Shown piece after piece: positions 53,219-62,182 of a stretch of 64,000 nt of DNA. The notes under the pieces are model-generated. The model did no database searches. It was given only the letters and a program-made list of their open reading frames with translations, and was not told where the DNA came from. Within the stretch, counting starts at the first letter, position 1. Each line of letters opens with the position of its first letter. The stretch comes from Pseudomonas sp. CFII64 (GTDB lineage Bacteria > Pseudomonadota > Gammaproteobacteria > Pseudomonadales > Pseudomonadaceae), in NCBI RefSeq assembly GCF_000416235.1, contig NZ_ATLO01000042.1, positions 310,001 through 374,000 on the forward strand, read 5' to 3'. The position numbers were made by a program, and so were the translations under genes.

Positions 53219-54112
53219 ATGCAACAGACCTCAACGGCAATTGATGTCGACACCAAGCCTGCCAGCGGCTGGCTCAATGGCCTGATCGGCGTGGTCATTT
53301 TCAGTGGCTCGTTGCCCGCAACACGCCTGGCGGTCATGCAATTCGACCCGGTGTTCCTGACCGTGGCCCGGGCAAGCATTGCCGGAGTATTGGCACTTGG
53401 GCTGTTGATGTTGTTACGCCAGCGGCGACCGGCTACCCATCAACTGTTTCCGCTGGCAATTGTGGCGATGGGCGTGGTGGTCGGGTTTCCATTGCTCACG
53501 GCGCTGGCGTTGCAATATGTAACGTCAGCGCATTCGATTGTGTTCGTCGGCCTGCTGCCGCTGGCCACAGCGGTATTCGGCGTGTTGCGCGGCGGCGAAC
53601 GGCCGAGGCCAGTGTTCTGGCTGTTTTCAGTGCTGGGCAGCGCGCTGGTGGTGGGATTTGCCGTGTCCCAAGGCCTCAGCGTCGCGCCCGCAGGCGACAT
53701 CCTGATGTTGCTGGCCATCCTCGCCTGCGGTCTGGGCTATGCCGAAGGGGCCAGGCTTTCAAAGACATTGGGCGGCTGGCAAGTGATCAGCTGGGCGCTG
53801 GTGCTGGCTTTGCCGGTCATGGCGCCGCTGGCGTGGACGTTGAGCCCGACGTCATTTGCGGGTATCGGTCTGCCGGCGTGGCTCAGCCTGGGCTACGTTT
53901 CGGTGTTCAGTATGCTGATCGGTTTCGTGTTCTGGTATCGCGGACTGGCCCAGGGCGGGATCGCCGCTGTCGGCCAGCTGCAGCTGCTCCAGCCATTCTT
54001 CGGCCTGACGTTGGCGGCCACGCTGCTGCACGAACAGGTCAGCATCGGCATGCTCGGGGTTTGCATTGCGGTGATCTTTTGCGTGGCGGGGGCGAAGCGA
54101 TTCGCAGGTTGA
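53219..54112 (+). CDS. EamA/DMT family transporter
   Basis: This 297-residue protein has ten predicted segments in two EamA repeats (LIGVVIFSGSLPATRLAV; ILMLLAILACGLGYAEGARL). It is divergent from a MocR-type regulator with 100 bp between, an arrangement often seen for exporters of amino acids or amines. Its TGA abuts the stop of the convergent acetyltransferase gene. Confidence 0.9.
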   Translation: MQQTSTAIDVDTKPASGWLNGLIGVVIFSGSLPATRLAVMQFDPVFLTVARASIAGVLALGLLMLLRQRRPATHQLFPLAIVAMGVVVGFPLLTALALQYVTSAHSIVFVGLLPLATAVFGVLRGGERPRPVFWLFSVLGSALVVGFAVSQGLSVAPAGDILMLLAILACGLGYAEGARLSKTLGGWQVISWALVLALPVMAPLAWTLSPTSFAGIGLPAWLSLGYVSVFSMLIGFVFWYRGLAQGGIAAVGQLQLLQPFFGLTLAATLLHEQVSIGMLGVCIAVIFCVAGAKRFAG

Positions 54113-54646
54113 TCAGGAAGGTCGACTGATTCGGTACACATGACTGGCGGGCTGACCTGGCACGTCGTCGAGGGAGTCAATGTGCTGCATGCCCATCTTT
54201 TCCAGCACGCGAATGGAGGCTAGATGGCTGGGCCTTACCACGGCAAAAATGTCCGCCACCTGCAAGTCGTTAAACCCGTAATCCAGCGCGGCCTGGCTAA
54301 GCTCCGTGGCATAGCCTTTTCCCCAGGCCGTCACGGCAAAGCGATAACCCAGGTTCAAACGCTCGACATCCAGATACATGCGTGCGTCTATTCCGCCAAA
54401 TCCGATCAGGGTCTCCGCCGCTTCGCGGGTCGCGATGGCCCACTGCCCGAAGCCCTTGTCTTGCCAATGCGCGAGCCAGCTGTCGAGCAATGCCTGCGCC
54501 TGGCTGTTCTCGCGTAACGGGCCAGCAGGATTGAACCGGTTGGTCGCGGGATCGCCATAAATGGCGAACAGCGCGGTCAGGTCTTCAGCCCTGGGCGGCC
54601 GCAACATCAAACGCTGGGTGAACCGCTGCTCATCGATCAACTTCAT
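54113..54646 (-). CDS. GNAT acetyltransferase (RimJ/RimL-like)
   Basis: This 177-residue protein has the ribosomal-protein-acetyltransferase pattern: RLMLRPPRAEDLTALFAIYGDP, LNLGYRFAVTAWGKGYATEL (acetyl-CoA loop) and HLASIRVLEKMGM. It probably acetylates an N-terminal amine of a protein or a small molecule. The ATG at 54646 lies 11 bp after the stop of the secreted protein gene upstream, so they may be co-transcribed. Confidence 0.88.
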   Translation of the reverse strand: MKLIDEQRFTQRLMLRPPRAEDLTALFAIYGDPATNRFNPAGPLRENSQAQALLDSWLAHWQDKGFGQWAIATREAAETLIGFGGIDARMYLDVERLNLGYRFAVTAWGKGYATELSQAALDYGFNDLQVADIFAVVRPSHLASIRVLEKMGMQHIDSLDDVPGQPASHVYRISRPS

Positions 54647-54657
54647 GCACTGCCCTG

Positions 54658-55320
54658 TCAATTGCTCGCCACCTGGCCGGAAGTCACCAGCGCCTTCAAT
54701 GATGCGTCGAACTGTTTCAGTGCGTTCACTTGCAGCTCTCGTTGCTGGTCCACTTGCGCGGCAATCTCCGCAGCAGCTTTGTCGTGAACCCATACAGATG
54801 ACATCTGCCTGGCACCATAACCTTCAGCCTTGCCGATGTATTGCAAATTCGCGTCGTAGAATTTGGCGACGTAGCGCGCTTCGACCTGAGTGTTGCGCTG
54901 CGTGACCAATTGGTTATAGGTGTCGAGCATCACCACCACATCAGGCTTTGCCTGCACCAGCGTATCGAGATCCTTGTAGACGGTGACCGTAGCAAATTGC
55001 GTGTCCAGCGACTCTTTGAGCCAGCCGATTGCCAGTTGCGGGTCGGAACTGTCGATGAACGCCGAGCTGATCCGCGGATCCAGCACACCGCTCTTCTGAC
55101 CCTTTAGGGCGACTGCGTGATATTGCTCAAGGTATGCCAGATTGCTGACGGTATTTTCACTGTAAAGCACGCCCACCGACTGGGAACGCTGCAAGCTTGC
55201 CGGGCTGTCGGCCACCGGCAGCAAATGGCAGGACTGGGCGTCGGCAGCGTAGGAAGGTGCTGCGACAGCAACGCCACTGGTCAACACGGCGACAAGAGCC
55301 AGCAAGGTTGAAATTCTCAT
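54658..55320 (-). CDS. Secreted protein of unknown function
   Basis: This 220-residue protein has a signal peptide (RISTLLALVAVLTSGVAVAA, cut near SYA-ADA). The mature alpha/beta-looking body contains VGVLYSENTVSNLAYLEQYHAV, VVVMLDTYNQL and a C-terminal helical tail (AAEIAAQVDQQRELQVNAL). I do not recognise the family; the layout loosely recalls a NUDIX-free periplasmic nucleotide- or lipid-binding fold, without evidence. GAAGGA lies 9 nt before ATG 55320. Confidence 0.7.
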   Translation of the reverse strand: MRISTLLALVAVLTSGVAVAAPSYAADAQSCHLLPVADSPASLQRSQSVGVLYSENTVSNLAYLEQYHAVALKGQKSGVLDPRISSAFIDSSDPQLAIGWLKESLDTQFATVTVYKDLDTLVQAKPDVVVMLDTYNQLVTQRNTQVEARYVAKFYDANLQYIGKAEGYGARQMSSVWVHDKAAAEIAAQVDQQRELQVNALKQFDASLKALVTSGQVASN

Positions 55321-55491
55321 CGCACGCATTCCTTCAAAAGCTTCGGTTGGGTATGACGCTATCCTCCTCCTTTGCCGAAACAGACAGAACTCGCAATATT
55401 TGATGATCACTATCGATTGAACGAATGATCGCGCCATGCCGTTGCCCCACGGCTAATTGCTGCGCCGCGTGGGCATGAAGCGATCTGCGTG

Positions 55492-55510
55492 TATAATGCG
55501 ACTCATTCTC
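55492..55510. promoter_or_regulatory. Fur box
   Basis: TATAATGCGACTCATTCTC matches the 19-bp Fur consensus at 14 of 19 positions (inner arms ATAATG and CATT-x-TC). It lies 22 bp before the ECF sigma factor start, so iron-repressed expression of the sigma/anti-sigma/receptor genes is expected. Confidence 0.75.
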
Positions 55511-55532
55511 AAACTAGCCTTTACCGTCTCTC

Positions 55533-56069
55533 ATGCACAAACCCTCCCCCGACGATTGTCTGATGACTGCGCTGGCCCTTCATTACGATGACTTGATCGA
55601 GCACATCCGGCGTCGCTTCAAGGGTCGGCATTTCGCCCGGGATCTGGTTCACGACGTCTGCGTCCAGGTGCTGGAGAAACCGCCACAGGAACCCGTGCTC
55701 CAGCCCTTGGCTTTTTTGCGCAAGATGATATTCAACCGCGCGATCGACCGGGTGCGTGCCGAGCGCATCCGCCTGGCCCACGCCAGCCTGCCAATGCCTG
55801 CCGAACAGGGTATCGACAGCTGGGACGGCGCCAGGGCGCTGGAATTCGAGCAACACCTCAAGGCCTTGCTGGCGGTTATCGAGGCGTTGCCGACCCGGCA
55901 GCGACAAATCTTCCTGCTGCACCGCATTCACGGCATGCCGCAAAAGGACATCGCCGCCGAGCTGGAGATTTCCGTCAACATGGTCACGCAGCACTTTCGC
56001 CGGGCCTTGGGCACCATCGCCCAGCGCTGGCAGCCGGCGCGCCGGGCCTGTGGGCTGGCAACGCCGTGA
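55533..56069 (+). CDS. FecI-like ECF RNA polymerase sigma factor
   Basis: This 178-residue iron-starvation sigma factor has region 2 (YDDLIEHIRRRFKGRHFARDLVHDVCVQVLEKP, FLRKMIFNRAIDRVRAER) and region 4 (RQRQIFLLHRIHGMPQKDIAAELEISVNMVTQHFRRAL). It should direct transcription of the TonB receptor gene downstream when the receptor is occupied. It is preceded by a Fur box and overlaps the anti-sigma gene (GTGA). Confidence 0.93.
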   Translation: MHKPSPDDCLMTALALHYDDLIEHIRRRFKGRHFARDLVHDVCVQVLEKPPQEPVLQPLAFLRKMIFNRAIDRVRAERIRLAHASLPMPAEQGIDSWDGARALEFEQHLKALLAVIEALPTRQRQIFLLHRIHGMPQKDIAAELEISVNMVTQHFRRALGTIAQRWQPARRACGLATP

Positions 56070-56911
56070 ACCCTGACAACTCAAGGAAAAAACCGGCTGC
56101 GCAGGATGCCCTGCAGCCCTTCGCCGACGCATTGCGCGAGCAGGTGCCCTCCAGAGAAGCCCTGCTCAGCGAAGCCAAGGCGTTTTCCCAGCGTCGGCGC
56201 AAGACCCGCACTGCGCTGGGCACGGGGTTATTGACCCTGGCGCTGCTGGGCGCGGTCTGGAAAGTCGATCCTGCCTGGCAGACCGAAGACGTATGGGTCG
56301 CCAAAGGCACCCGGCAACAGCTTCAGCTTCGTGATGGCAGCCAGGTCGCGCTGGATTCGGGAACGCATCTGCGTATTGAGCGGCGCCTGCGCAGCCGCCA
56401 GCTGGAACTGGTCGAAGGTAAGGCGCTGTTCAGCGTGGTACATGCCGATACGCCGTTCATCGTCCGCAGCCAGGGCGTCTCGGTCCGCGACATCGGGACT
56501 GTTTTCAGCGTGCGCAGTGATCAACGGGGGGTTGATGTGGCCGTGCTGGAAGGCGTTGTCGAAGTCAGCAACGTCCGGTCTCCAGCGCTGCGCCTTGCAG
56601 CCGGGCAGCAATTGCGCGCGTTCGCCGAGCGCATTGACCGGGTTCAGGGCTTCAACCAGGCACAACTCACCGCCTGGCAGCACGGCAAGTTGCGCTTGGA
56701 CGGTACACCGCTCAAAGACGTCGTCGTCGATGTCGGCCGCTATCGGCAGGCGCCAGTGCGTATCGCCGACGCCAGTACCGGTGAATTGCGGCTGTCCGGC
56801 GAATTTGACACCGACTCGGTGGAGAGCCTGCTCAACTTGCTGCCGTCGATCCTGCCGGTGGCTGTCCAGCGCGCCCCGGACGGCACCGTGACCCTCAGCC
56901 GAACGCGCTGA
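56066..56911 (+). CDS. FecR-like anti-sigma factor
   Basis: This 281-residue inner-membrane regulator has a short cytoplasmic part (about 1-50), one membrane segment (TALGTGLLTLALLGAVW), the FecR domain (DGSQVALDSGTHLRI, FIVRSQGVSVRDIGTVFSVR) and a C-terminal secretin-like region (TPLKDVVVDVGRYRQAPVRI). The usual N-terminal DUF4880 motif is reduced. It starts with GTG within the sigma gene stop. It relays the receptor signal to the FecI-like sigma factor. Confidence 0.92.
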   Translation: MNPDNSRKKPAAQDALQPFADALREQVPSREALLSEAKAFSQRRRKTRTALGTGLLTLALLGAVWKVDPAWQTEDVWVAKGTRQQLQLRDGSQVALDSGTHLRIERRLRSRQLELVEGKALFSVVHADTPFIVRSQGVSVRDIGTVFSVRSDQRGVDVAVLEGVVEVSNVRSPALRLAAGQQLRAFAERIDRVQGFNQAQLTAWQHGKLRLDGTPLKDVVVDVGRYRQAPVRIADASTGELRLSGEFDTDSVESLLNLLPSILPVAVQRAPDGTVTLSRTR

Positions 56912-57013
56912 GGCAGGCATGAAAAATATTTCTCCGGCGACCTCAACATTCGCCACCGGCTGTACGCCTATCCCATGAAGACAATAAATAACGACTGTTC
57001 AAATGGGGAAACA

Positions 57014-59437
57014 ATGGAGAAGTTAACGTCACCGCGTCGCGCGAGCCTGTTACTCGGCGGCCTGTTTATGGCCAGTGCTGTCAGCGCGCAACAAGCTTCC
57101 TGGGCACTGGACATACCGGCCCAACCACTGGACCGGTCCCTTAATGCACTGGCCAGCCAGACCGGCAGTCGCATTCTGTTCGCAACCGATGTCGCCCGAA
57201 ACCGTCAGGCCGCTGCGCTGCACGCTGACATGACCGTGGAACAGGCGCTGCAACGCCTGGTTGCCAATACCGGACTGCGTGCGCAGAAAAGCGCCGATGG
57301 CAGCTACTTTGTCGCCGGCCCCGCCGATAACGCGCTGGAGTTGGGTGCCACCAATATCGACAGTCGGTTGATCGGGGAAACCACCGAGGGGACGGGTTCC
57401 TACACCACCGGCTCAAGCCGGAGCGCCACCAAGTTGCCGCTGACCCTGCGCGAAACGCCGCAATCGGTCACCGTGATCACTCGCCAGCAAATGGATGATC
57501 AGGGTGCCCAGGACGTCGGCGATGTGTTGCGCAATACCCCCGGGATCAGCCAGCAGGCGTACGACAGCGACCGCATGGAATTTTCCACCCGGGGTTTTGC
57601 CATCACCAACTACCAATACGATGGGGTCAACCGCATTTACGACGGTGTTTACGGGGAAGCGGCGACCCATGTCGACACTGCCAGCTTCGACCGTATCGAA
57701 ATCATCAAGGGCTCCACCGGGCTGATGACCGGCTCGGGCGATCCCTCGGCGACCGTCAATCTGGTGCGCAAGAAGCCCACCCGGGAATTCAAGGCGTCGA
57801 TCACCGGCAGCGCGGGTTCCTGGGACGCCTATCGCACTGAAGGCGACATTTCCGGCTCGCTGAACGATGCCGGCACGCTGCGGGGCCGTTTCGTCGGCGC
57901 CTATCAGGACCGCAATTCCTACCTGGATCATTACAGCCAGAAGAAGGATCTGTTCTACGGGATTCTGGAAGCCGATCTCAGCCCCGACACCTTGCTGACG
58001 TTTGGCATCGACAAGCAAAGCGTCACGCCACGCGGCACCTCGTGGACCGGCAACCCGACCTACTTCGCCGACGGCGGCCGCACCGACTTCAGCCGCAGCT
58101 TCAACCCCGGCGCCGACTGGAGCCGTCGTGACTTTGATTCAGTGACGTATTTCACCTCGCTGGAGCAGGCGCTGGCCAATGACTGGAAACTCAAGGTCAG
58201 CCTTGACGAAAAGATCACCGATCACGACACGCGACTGGCCTCGGCCAGCGGCGGCAACCCGGATCGCGCCACGGGCGAAGGCATATTTCTCTATTGGGGG
58301 CGCTGGGAAGGCCATCGCGTCCAGGACACGGCTGACGTGAACATCACCGGCCCGTTCACCCTCGGCGGTCGCGAGCATGAACTGGTGGCCGGTGTGATGG
58401 CTTCCCACTCCCGCCAGACGGGCGCGAACTACGACACCAGCGCGTTCAGCCTGGTGCCGGGCAGCATCTACGACTGGAGCGGCGACCTGCCCGAGCAGAA
58501 CTTCCCGAAGAACGGCAAATACGAGCGTACTCAGAGTCAGAACGGGATTTATCTGGCAACACGCCTGCGTCCGACCGACGACCTCTCGTTCATCCTCGGC
58601 AGCCGCCTGAGCACGTTCAAATATAACGAAGATTACCGCTATTACCCCGGCGCGGGCCTGGACGATACCCACGCCAGCTACAAGGAACACGGCGTGGTGA
58701 CGCCCTACGCCGGAGTGGTCTATGACCTCAACGATACGTACTCGGCCTACGCCAGCTACACCGCGATCTACCAACCTCAGGTGTACAAGGACGCCAACGG
58801 CTCGACCCTTGCCCCGACTGAGGGCAACAGCTACGAAACCGGTCTGAAAGCGGCGTACCTGGACGGCAAATTGAACGCCAGCCTGGCTTTGTTTCGCATC
58901 GAACAGGACAACGTCGCTGAATCAATCGGCACCAATCCGGTCACCAACGAAGGCATCTACCAAGCCATCGACGGCGCGACCACCAAAGGCGTGGAACTGG
59001 AACTGTCCGGCGAACTGCAGGAAGGCTGGAACCTGTCCGCCGGATACACTTACGCCCGCACTCGGGACGCCGATCAGCAACGCATCTTCGGTTACCCGCT
59101 GAGCACCACCAAACCCGAACATGTGGTGCGAGTCTTCAGCACCTACCGTTTGCCCGGCGTGCTGGACAAGGTCACGGTCGGCGGTGGCATCAGCTGGCAA
59201 AGTGGTTATTACGGCCAGATCTACAGCTCCACCGTCGGCGATTACACGCTGATCAAGCAAGGTGGCTACAGCCTGGTGGACCTCATGAGCCGCTATCAGT
59301 ACAACGAGCATTTGAGCTTCGCGGTCAATGCCAACAACGTCCTGGACAAGAAGTACCTGACCGGGCTTGGCAACTTTGATACCACTTACTACGGCGAGCC
59401 GCGTAACCTGATGCTGACCACCAAGTGGGATTTTTAG
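57014..59437 (+). CDS. TonB-dependent siderophore receptor with signalling domain
   Basis: This 807-residue outer-membrane receptor has, in order, a signal peptide ending near AVSAQQ, an STN signalling domain (IPAQPLDRSLNALASQTGSRILF to FVAG, about 35-110), a plug (LPLTLRETPQSVTVITRQQM, VGDVLRNTPGI, IKGSTGLMTGSGDPSATVNLVRKKPT) and a 22-strand-type barrel ending in the outer-membrane signal LMLTTKWDF. The plug wording is typical of FpvA/FoxA-type ferrisiderophore transducers; the ligand is unknown. ATG 57014 follows GGGGAA; ATG 56975 is a possible alternative. Confidence 0.93.
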   Translation: MEKLTSPRRASLLLGGLFMASAVSAQQASWALDIPAQPLDRSLNALASQTGSRILFATDVARNRQAAALHADMTVEQALQRLVANTGLRAQKSADGSYFVAGPADNALELGATNIDSRLIGETTEGTGSYTTGSSRSATKLPLTLRETPQSVTVITRQQMDDQGAQDVGDVLRNTPGISQQAYDSDRMEFSTRGFAITNYQYDGVNRIYDGVYGEAATHVDTASFDRIEIIKGSTGLMTGSGDPSATVNLVRKKPTREFKASITGSAGSWDAYRTEGDISGSLNDAGTLRGRFVGAYQDRNSYLDHYSQKKDLFYGILEADLSPDTLLTFGIDKQSVTPRGTSWTGNPTYFADGGRTDFSRSFNPGADWSRRDFDSVTYFTSLEQALANDWKLKVSLDEKITDHDTRLASASGGNPDRATGEGIFLYWGRWEGHRVQDTADVNITGPFTLGGREHELVAGVMASHSRQTGANYDTSAFSLVPGSIYDWSGDLPEQNFPKNGKYERTQSQNGIYLATRLRPTDDLSFILGSRLSTFKYNEDYRYYPGAGLDDTHASYKEHGVVTPYAGVVYDLNDTYSAYASYTAIYQPQVYKDANGSTLAPTEGNSYETGLKAAYLDGKLNASLALFRIEQDNVAESIGTNPVTNEGIYQAIDGATTKGVELELSGELQEGWNLSAGYTYARTRDADQQRIFGYPLSTTKPEHVVRVFSTYRLPGVLDKVTVGGGISWQSGYYGQIYSSTVGDYTLIKQGGYSLVDLMSRYQYNEHLSFAVNANNVLDKKYLTGLGNFDTTYYGEPRNLMLTTKWDF

Positions 59438-59808
59438 GGGCTGCCGAGAAGCAGGCGTAGCGCGAATCCTGTGTGGGATCATTCGTCAAGGCGGCGAGTT
59501 CTCGCCAACAAGCTGGCTCCTGCAGTGGAGCGGCTGACTTTTGATACTGAAACTCGCACGCCCGTAGGAGGCTTGCTGTAGGACCGGCTTTAGCCGGGAG
59601 GGGAATTGACGCTCTCGCGACTAAAGTCGCTCCTACGGTCGCTCCTACGGTCGCTCCTACGGTCGCTCCTACGATCGATTCGCGGGCAAGCCTCGCCAAC
59701 AGATTCGCAATACACTACGGGACCAGATTTATCCGGGAAGGTGCCGGTTCTGGCAGTCCTTTGTAGGTGCCTCCATTACTGTGAGTGCCACCCGATCTGA
59801 CCAGAACA
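59438..59808. other. Gene-free REP cluster
   Basis: This 371-bp region between convergent genes holds several REP-like units: CTCGCCAACAAGCTGGCTCC near 59501, GTAGGACCGGCTTTAGCCGG at 59578, GCGACTAAAGTCGCTCCTAC ending at 59636, and a GATTCGCGGGCAAGCCTCGCC unit near 59676. It also contains the tandem array at 59626-59673. Confidence 0.75.
59626..59673. repeat. Four tandem copies of a 12-bp REP-derived unit
   Basis: GTCGCTCCTACG is repeated four times without interruption or mismatch. The first copy is the right arm of a REP element (its other arm is GCGACTAAA...), so the array looks like expansion of a REP tail. Confidence 0.9.
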
Positions 59809-60153
59809 TCACTCCGCCCGAAAACTCCAGACGATTTCCACCATGCGAAATGCCAGGATCAGATACACCACACAAAAAACAATTTGTACCGCTCGATGAT
59901 GGGGAAGCCTCGCAAGTCGATTCAGGCCGTCACTGATGTTGAGCAGCATCAGCAGCGCGGAAATCCCGATCAACACCCACCCGGAAATAGTCGCCCCCGC
60001 CAGCCCCATGAACACTTCCTTCTGTGAACGCAGGACATTGGTCCCCGCCGCAAATAACAACGCGCAGACCAACAGATTCTTGACGTTATCAAAGACCCTG
60101 GTATTCAGATCCAGGTCCAGCTGGTGCACATAACGTTTCCAGAACTTTCGCAT
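59809..60153 (-). CDS. Small inner-membrane protein of unknown function
   Basis: This 114-residue protein has a charged N-terminus (MRKFWKRYVHQLDLDLN) and about three hydrophobic stretches: NLLVCALLFAAGTNVL, ISGWVLIGISALLMLLNI and AVQIVFCVVYLILAFRM. No domain was recognised. It starts 2 bp after the stop of the lipoprotein gene, so the two are probably translationally coupled and may work together in the envelope. Confidence 0.75.
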   Translation of the reverse strand: MRKFWKRYVHQLDLDLNTRVFDNVKNLLVCALLFAAGTNVLRSQKEVFMGLAGATISGWVLIGISALLMLLNISDGLNRLARLPHHRAVQIVFCVVYLILAFRMVEIVWSFRAE

Positions 60154-60155
60154 CG

Positions 60156-61211
60156 TCACGGTCTCAGGTTGAATGGCTGCTGGCGCTCGTGCTGTTTGGG
60201 TGATGAATAAACCGTAGCTGACAGCCCAGGCCGCGCCGCCAGATTTGTTTCGATCTGCGCGGACACGTAATAAACCGCCGCCATGACGCCGGTCTCGCGG
60301 TTTTTCATGATGCCCAGCCATGCACCGTCGAAAGCGGTGCCCAGGTTGTGCCGCAGTTGGGCTTCCATTTCCCCTCGGTCGCTTTCGTGCGCCATTGCGC
60401 GAAATCCCGCCACGCCTACGGAAATCAGCAAGCCGGCGACCCGTCCGGCGGCCGCAGCGGCGGCACTCGCAACGCCACGGCTGGCAAACTGCGCCTGGAG
60501 CTTTTCACTGGTGCGTTTGGCGACGGAGGCTATGGCCGTCTGGGATGACTGGACTCTGGCCGTGTGAATCTTGTCCTGCAGTGCCATCCAGGCAGGAAGC
60601 ACGGTCAGTGGCTCGGAACGAACCAGCTGATAGACCGAGGCGTTGCGCGGCGGCGGCGGACCGAGGGTGATCGCCAGCACGCCGTTCAGATGCTGGTTCA
60701 TTTGCTCGGCGGGTACGCCATGGCGCTGGGCGATGCGTTGCAAGTGCTGGCTCAGCAGTTGCACATAGAACTGGGTCGATTGCTGCATGATCGCGTCCGG
60801 ATCAATCTCCACCGCGACCGGCGCCAGGACACGACCGCGATACTGTTCCTGCAGATAGACCGCCAATCGGTTTGCCGAGGCGTCCTGATCGTCCCCCGCA
60901 CTCATGCTGTACCAACCGACTTTCATCGCCAGCCATTCCTGGGTCCAGTAACTGCTGAACCATGGGATGAACGCCTCTTCGGTCTGCTCGTAGACCCGCA
61001 ACCGCCAATGGTCCATGGAGCCACGGGCGTAAACACCGGCCTGTGCGGCCGCATCCTGCGATGCGGCAATGATCTCGACGTCGACCTGCCGCCAGGTATT
61101 CGGCGAAATCACAATCGGCGGCGCTGGCGGGGTACGCGGCGCGGTTGCGCAACCCGTCAGCGATAGAGCCAGGCCCATGATCAAGGCAGCGCTTACGGAG
61201 CGCAGGTTCAA
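60156..61211 (-). CDS. Putative lipoprotein of unknown function
   Basis: This protein of about 351 residues has a lipobox LSLTGC (Cys near residue 21). TTG 61211 is the preferred start because AGGAG at 61225-61221 lies 9 nt upstream and the signal peptide begins there. The mature part has no recognised domain. It is notable for a Gly/Ala-rich hydrophobic stretch in the C-terminal half (SRGVASAAAAAAGRVAGLLI) that could insert in or line a membrane. It is co-transcribed with the small membrane protein at 59809. Confidence 0.7.
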   Translation of the reverse strand: MNLRSVSAALIMGLALSLTGCATAPRTPPAPPIVISPNTWRQVDVEIIAASQDAAAQAGVYARGSMDHWRLRVYEQTEEAFIPWFSSYWTQEWLAMKVGWYSMSAGDDQDASANRLAVYLQEQYRGRVLAPVAVEIDPDAIMQQSTQFYVQLLSQHLQRIAQRHGVPAEQMNQHLNGVLAITLGPPPPRNASVYQLVRSEPLTVLPAWMALQDKIHTARVQSSQTAIASVAKRTSEKLQAQFASRGVASAAAAAAGRVAGLLISVGVAGFRAMAHESDRGEMEAQLRHNLGTAFDGAWLGIMKNRETGVMAAVYYVSAQIETNLAARPGLSATVYSSPKQHERQQPFNLRP

Positions 61212-61345
61212 ATTTGCGATCTCCTGCAAGGTTCAATGCGTGTGAGCCCTACCCGCCCGGATGGGTTTTAGCCACGCAGCCTTGAGTATAGGTGGACAAT
61301 TTTCGTCGAGAATTTGCCTGACCAGACGCCATTGCGCACTGGTGT

Positions 61346-62068
61346 CTAGACCAGTCGCGGCCCAGGCTGCGGGTTTTGCACAGCCGCATCACCGAGACGT
61401 TGCTGGACGAAAGCCCGCGCCTGTCGGGTCATCTGGTCCAGATGCCGGTCGCGCTGCTTCTCGGCATCGACCATGGCCCGCTTGCCATGTTGTTGCAGCA
61501 AGTAGGTGTGAATCTGCCGCACTTCCACCGAGTTGTAGATCGGCGCGACATCCAGCACCGCCAGCAGGCCGTCAGTGCCATGGTCGCGGGTATTCATCAA
61601 CACCTGCGGGCCGCGCGCGCCGACTACCTGAAAGCCCAGCGCCTCGAAATACGGCACTTTGGCAATGAAGCATGCCAGTTCAGCATGGGGATAACGGCTG
61701 AGCACTGCCTGCAACATCCCACGCGCGACGCCCTGGCGACGGTGTCTGGCCTGCACCGCCATGTATGCCACGGCACAGGCTTGAGGATCGCCCTGCACCG
61801 GCAAATACAGCAAAAACCCGATCACGGTTTGCGGATCCTGTTCGTCCGTGGCGACAATCAGTTCAACCGGTATGCCCCGGGAACCGTCCATCGCCTGCAA
61901 GTACAGATGCACTTCGTAACCAATGCCGTATTGATAGAGGTTGTACAGCGGATTGCTGGGTGCGATGGCGACCATGCTGATATCCGTCACGTAGTCGACC
62001 ACCATTTTCATGATCTGACTGTTGATGGCTTCGGGTGGCGGCGTTTCATAGCGGGTGACGATGGACAT
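61346..62068 (-). CDS. GNAT family N-acetyltransferase
   Basis: This protein of about 240 residues has a central GNAT fold: VIGFLLYLPVQ, AVAYMAVQARHRRQGVARGML (acetyl-CoA binding loop, about residue 100-120) and VPYFEALGFQVVG. N- and C-terminal extensions of about 50 and 70 residues make it longer than simple GNATs; the C-terminal tail is Arg/Gln-rich. The acceptor is unknown. It is divergent from the dienelactone hydrolase gene. Confidence 0.85.
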   Translation of the reverse strand: MSIVTRYETPPPEAINSQIMKMVVDYVTDISMVAIAPSNPLYNLYQYGIGYEVHLYLQAMDGSRGIPVELIVATDEQDPQTVIGFLLYLPVQGDPQACAVAYMAVQARHRRQGVARGMLQAVLSRYPHAELACFIAKVPYFEALGFQVVGARGPQVLMNTRDHGTDGLLAVLDVAPIYNSVEVRQIHTYLLQQHGKRAMVDAEKQRDRHLDQMTRQARAFVQQRLGDAAVQNPQPGPRLV

Positions 62069-62182
62069 GCGTGATTTGGGCTCAGGGACGGCTGGATGCG
62101 GCCATCATACCCGTCTGACTTTGTTGGCCGTTACCGCAAACATTGCTTTAATGAGGCAACACCCGCCCAAGGAGAGCAGCAG

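Noticed and set aside
59626..59673. Possible CRISPR or iteron array
   Set aside because: The repeats are contiguous 12-mers with no spacers, derived from a REP arm, with no cas or rep gene nearby.
59606..59800. A short plus-strand ORF with a repeated Ser-Leu-Leu-Arg pattern
   Set aside because: The pattern is only the translation of the 12-bp tandem DNA repeat inside a REP cluster; there is no Shine-Dalgarno and no homology.
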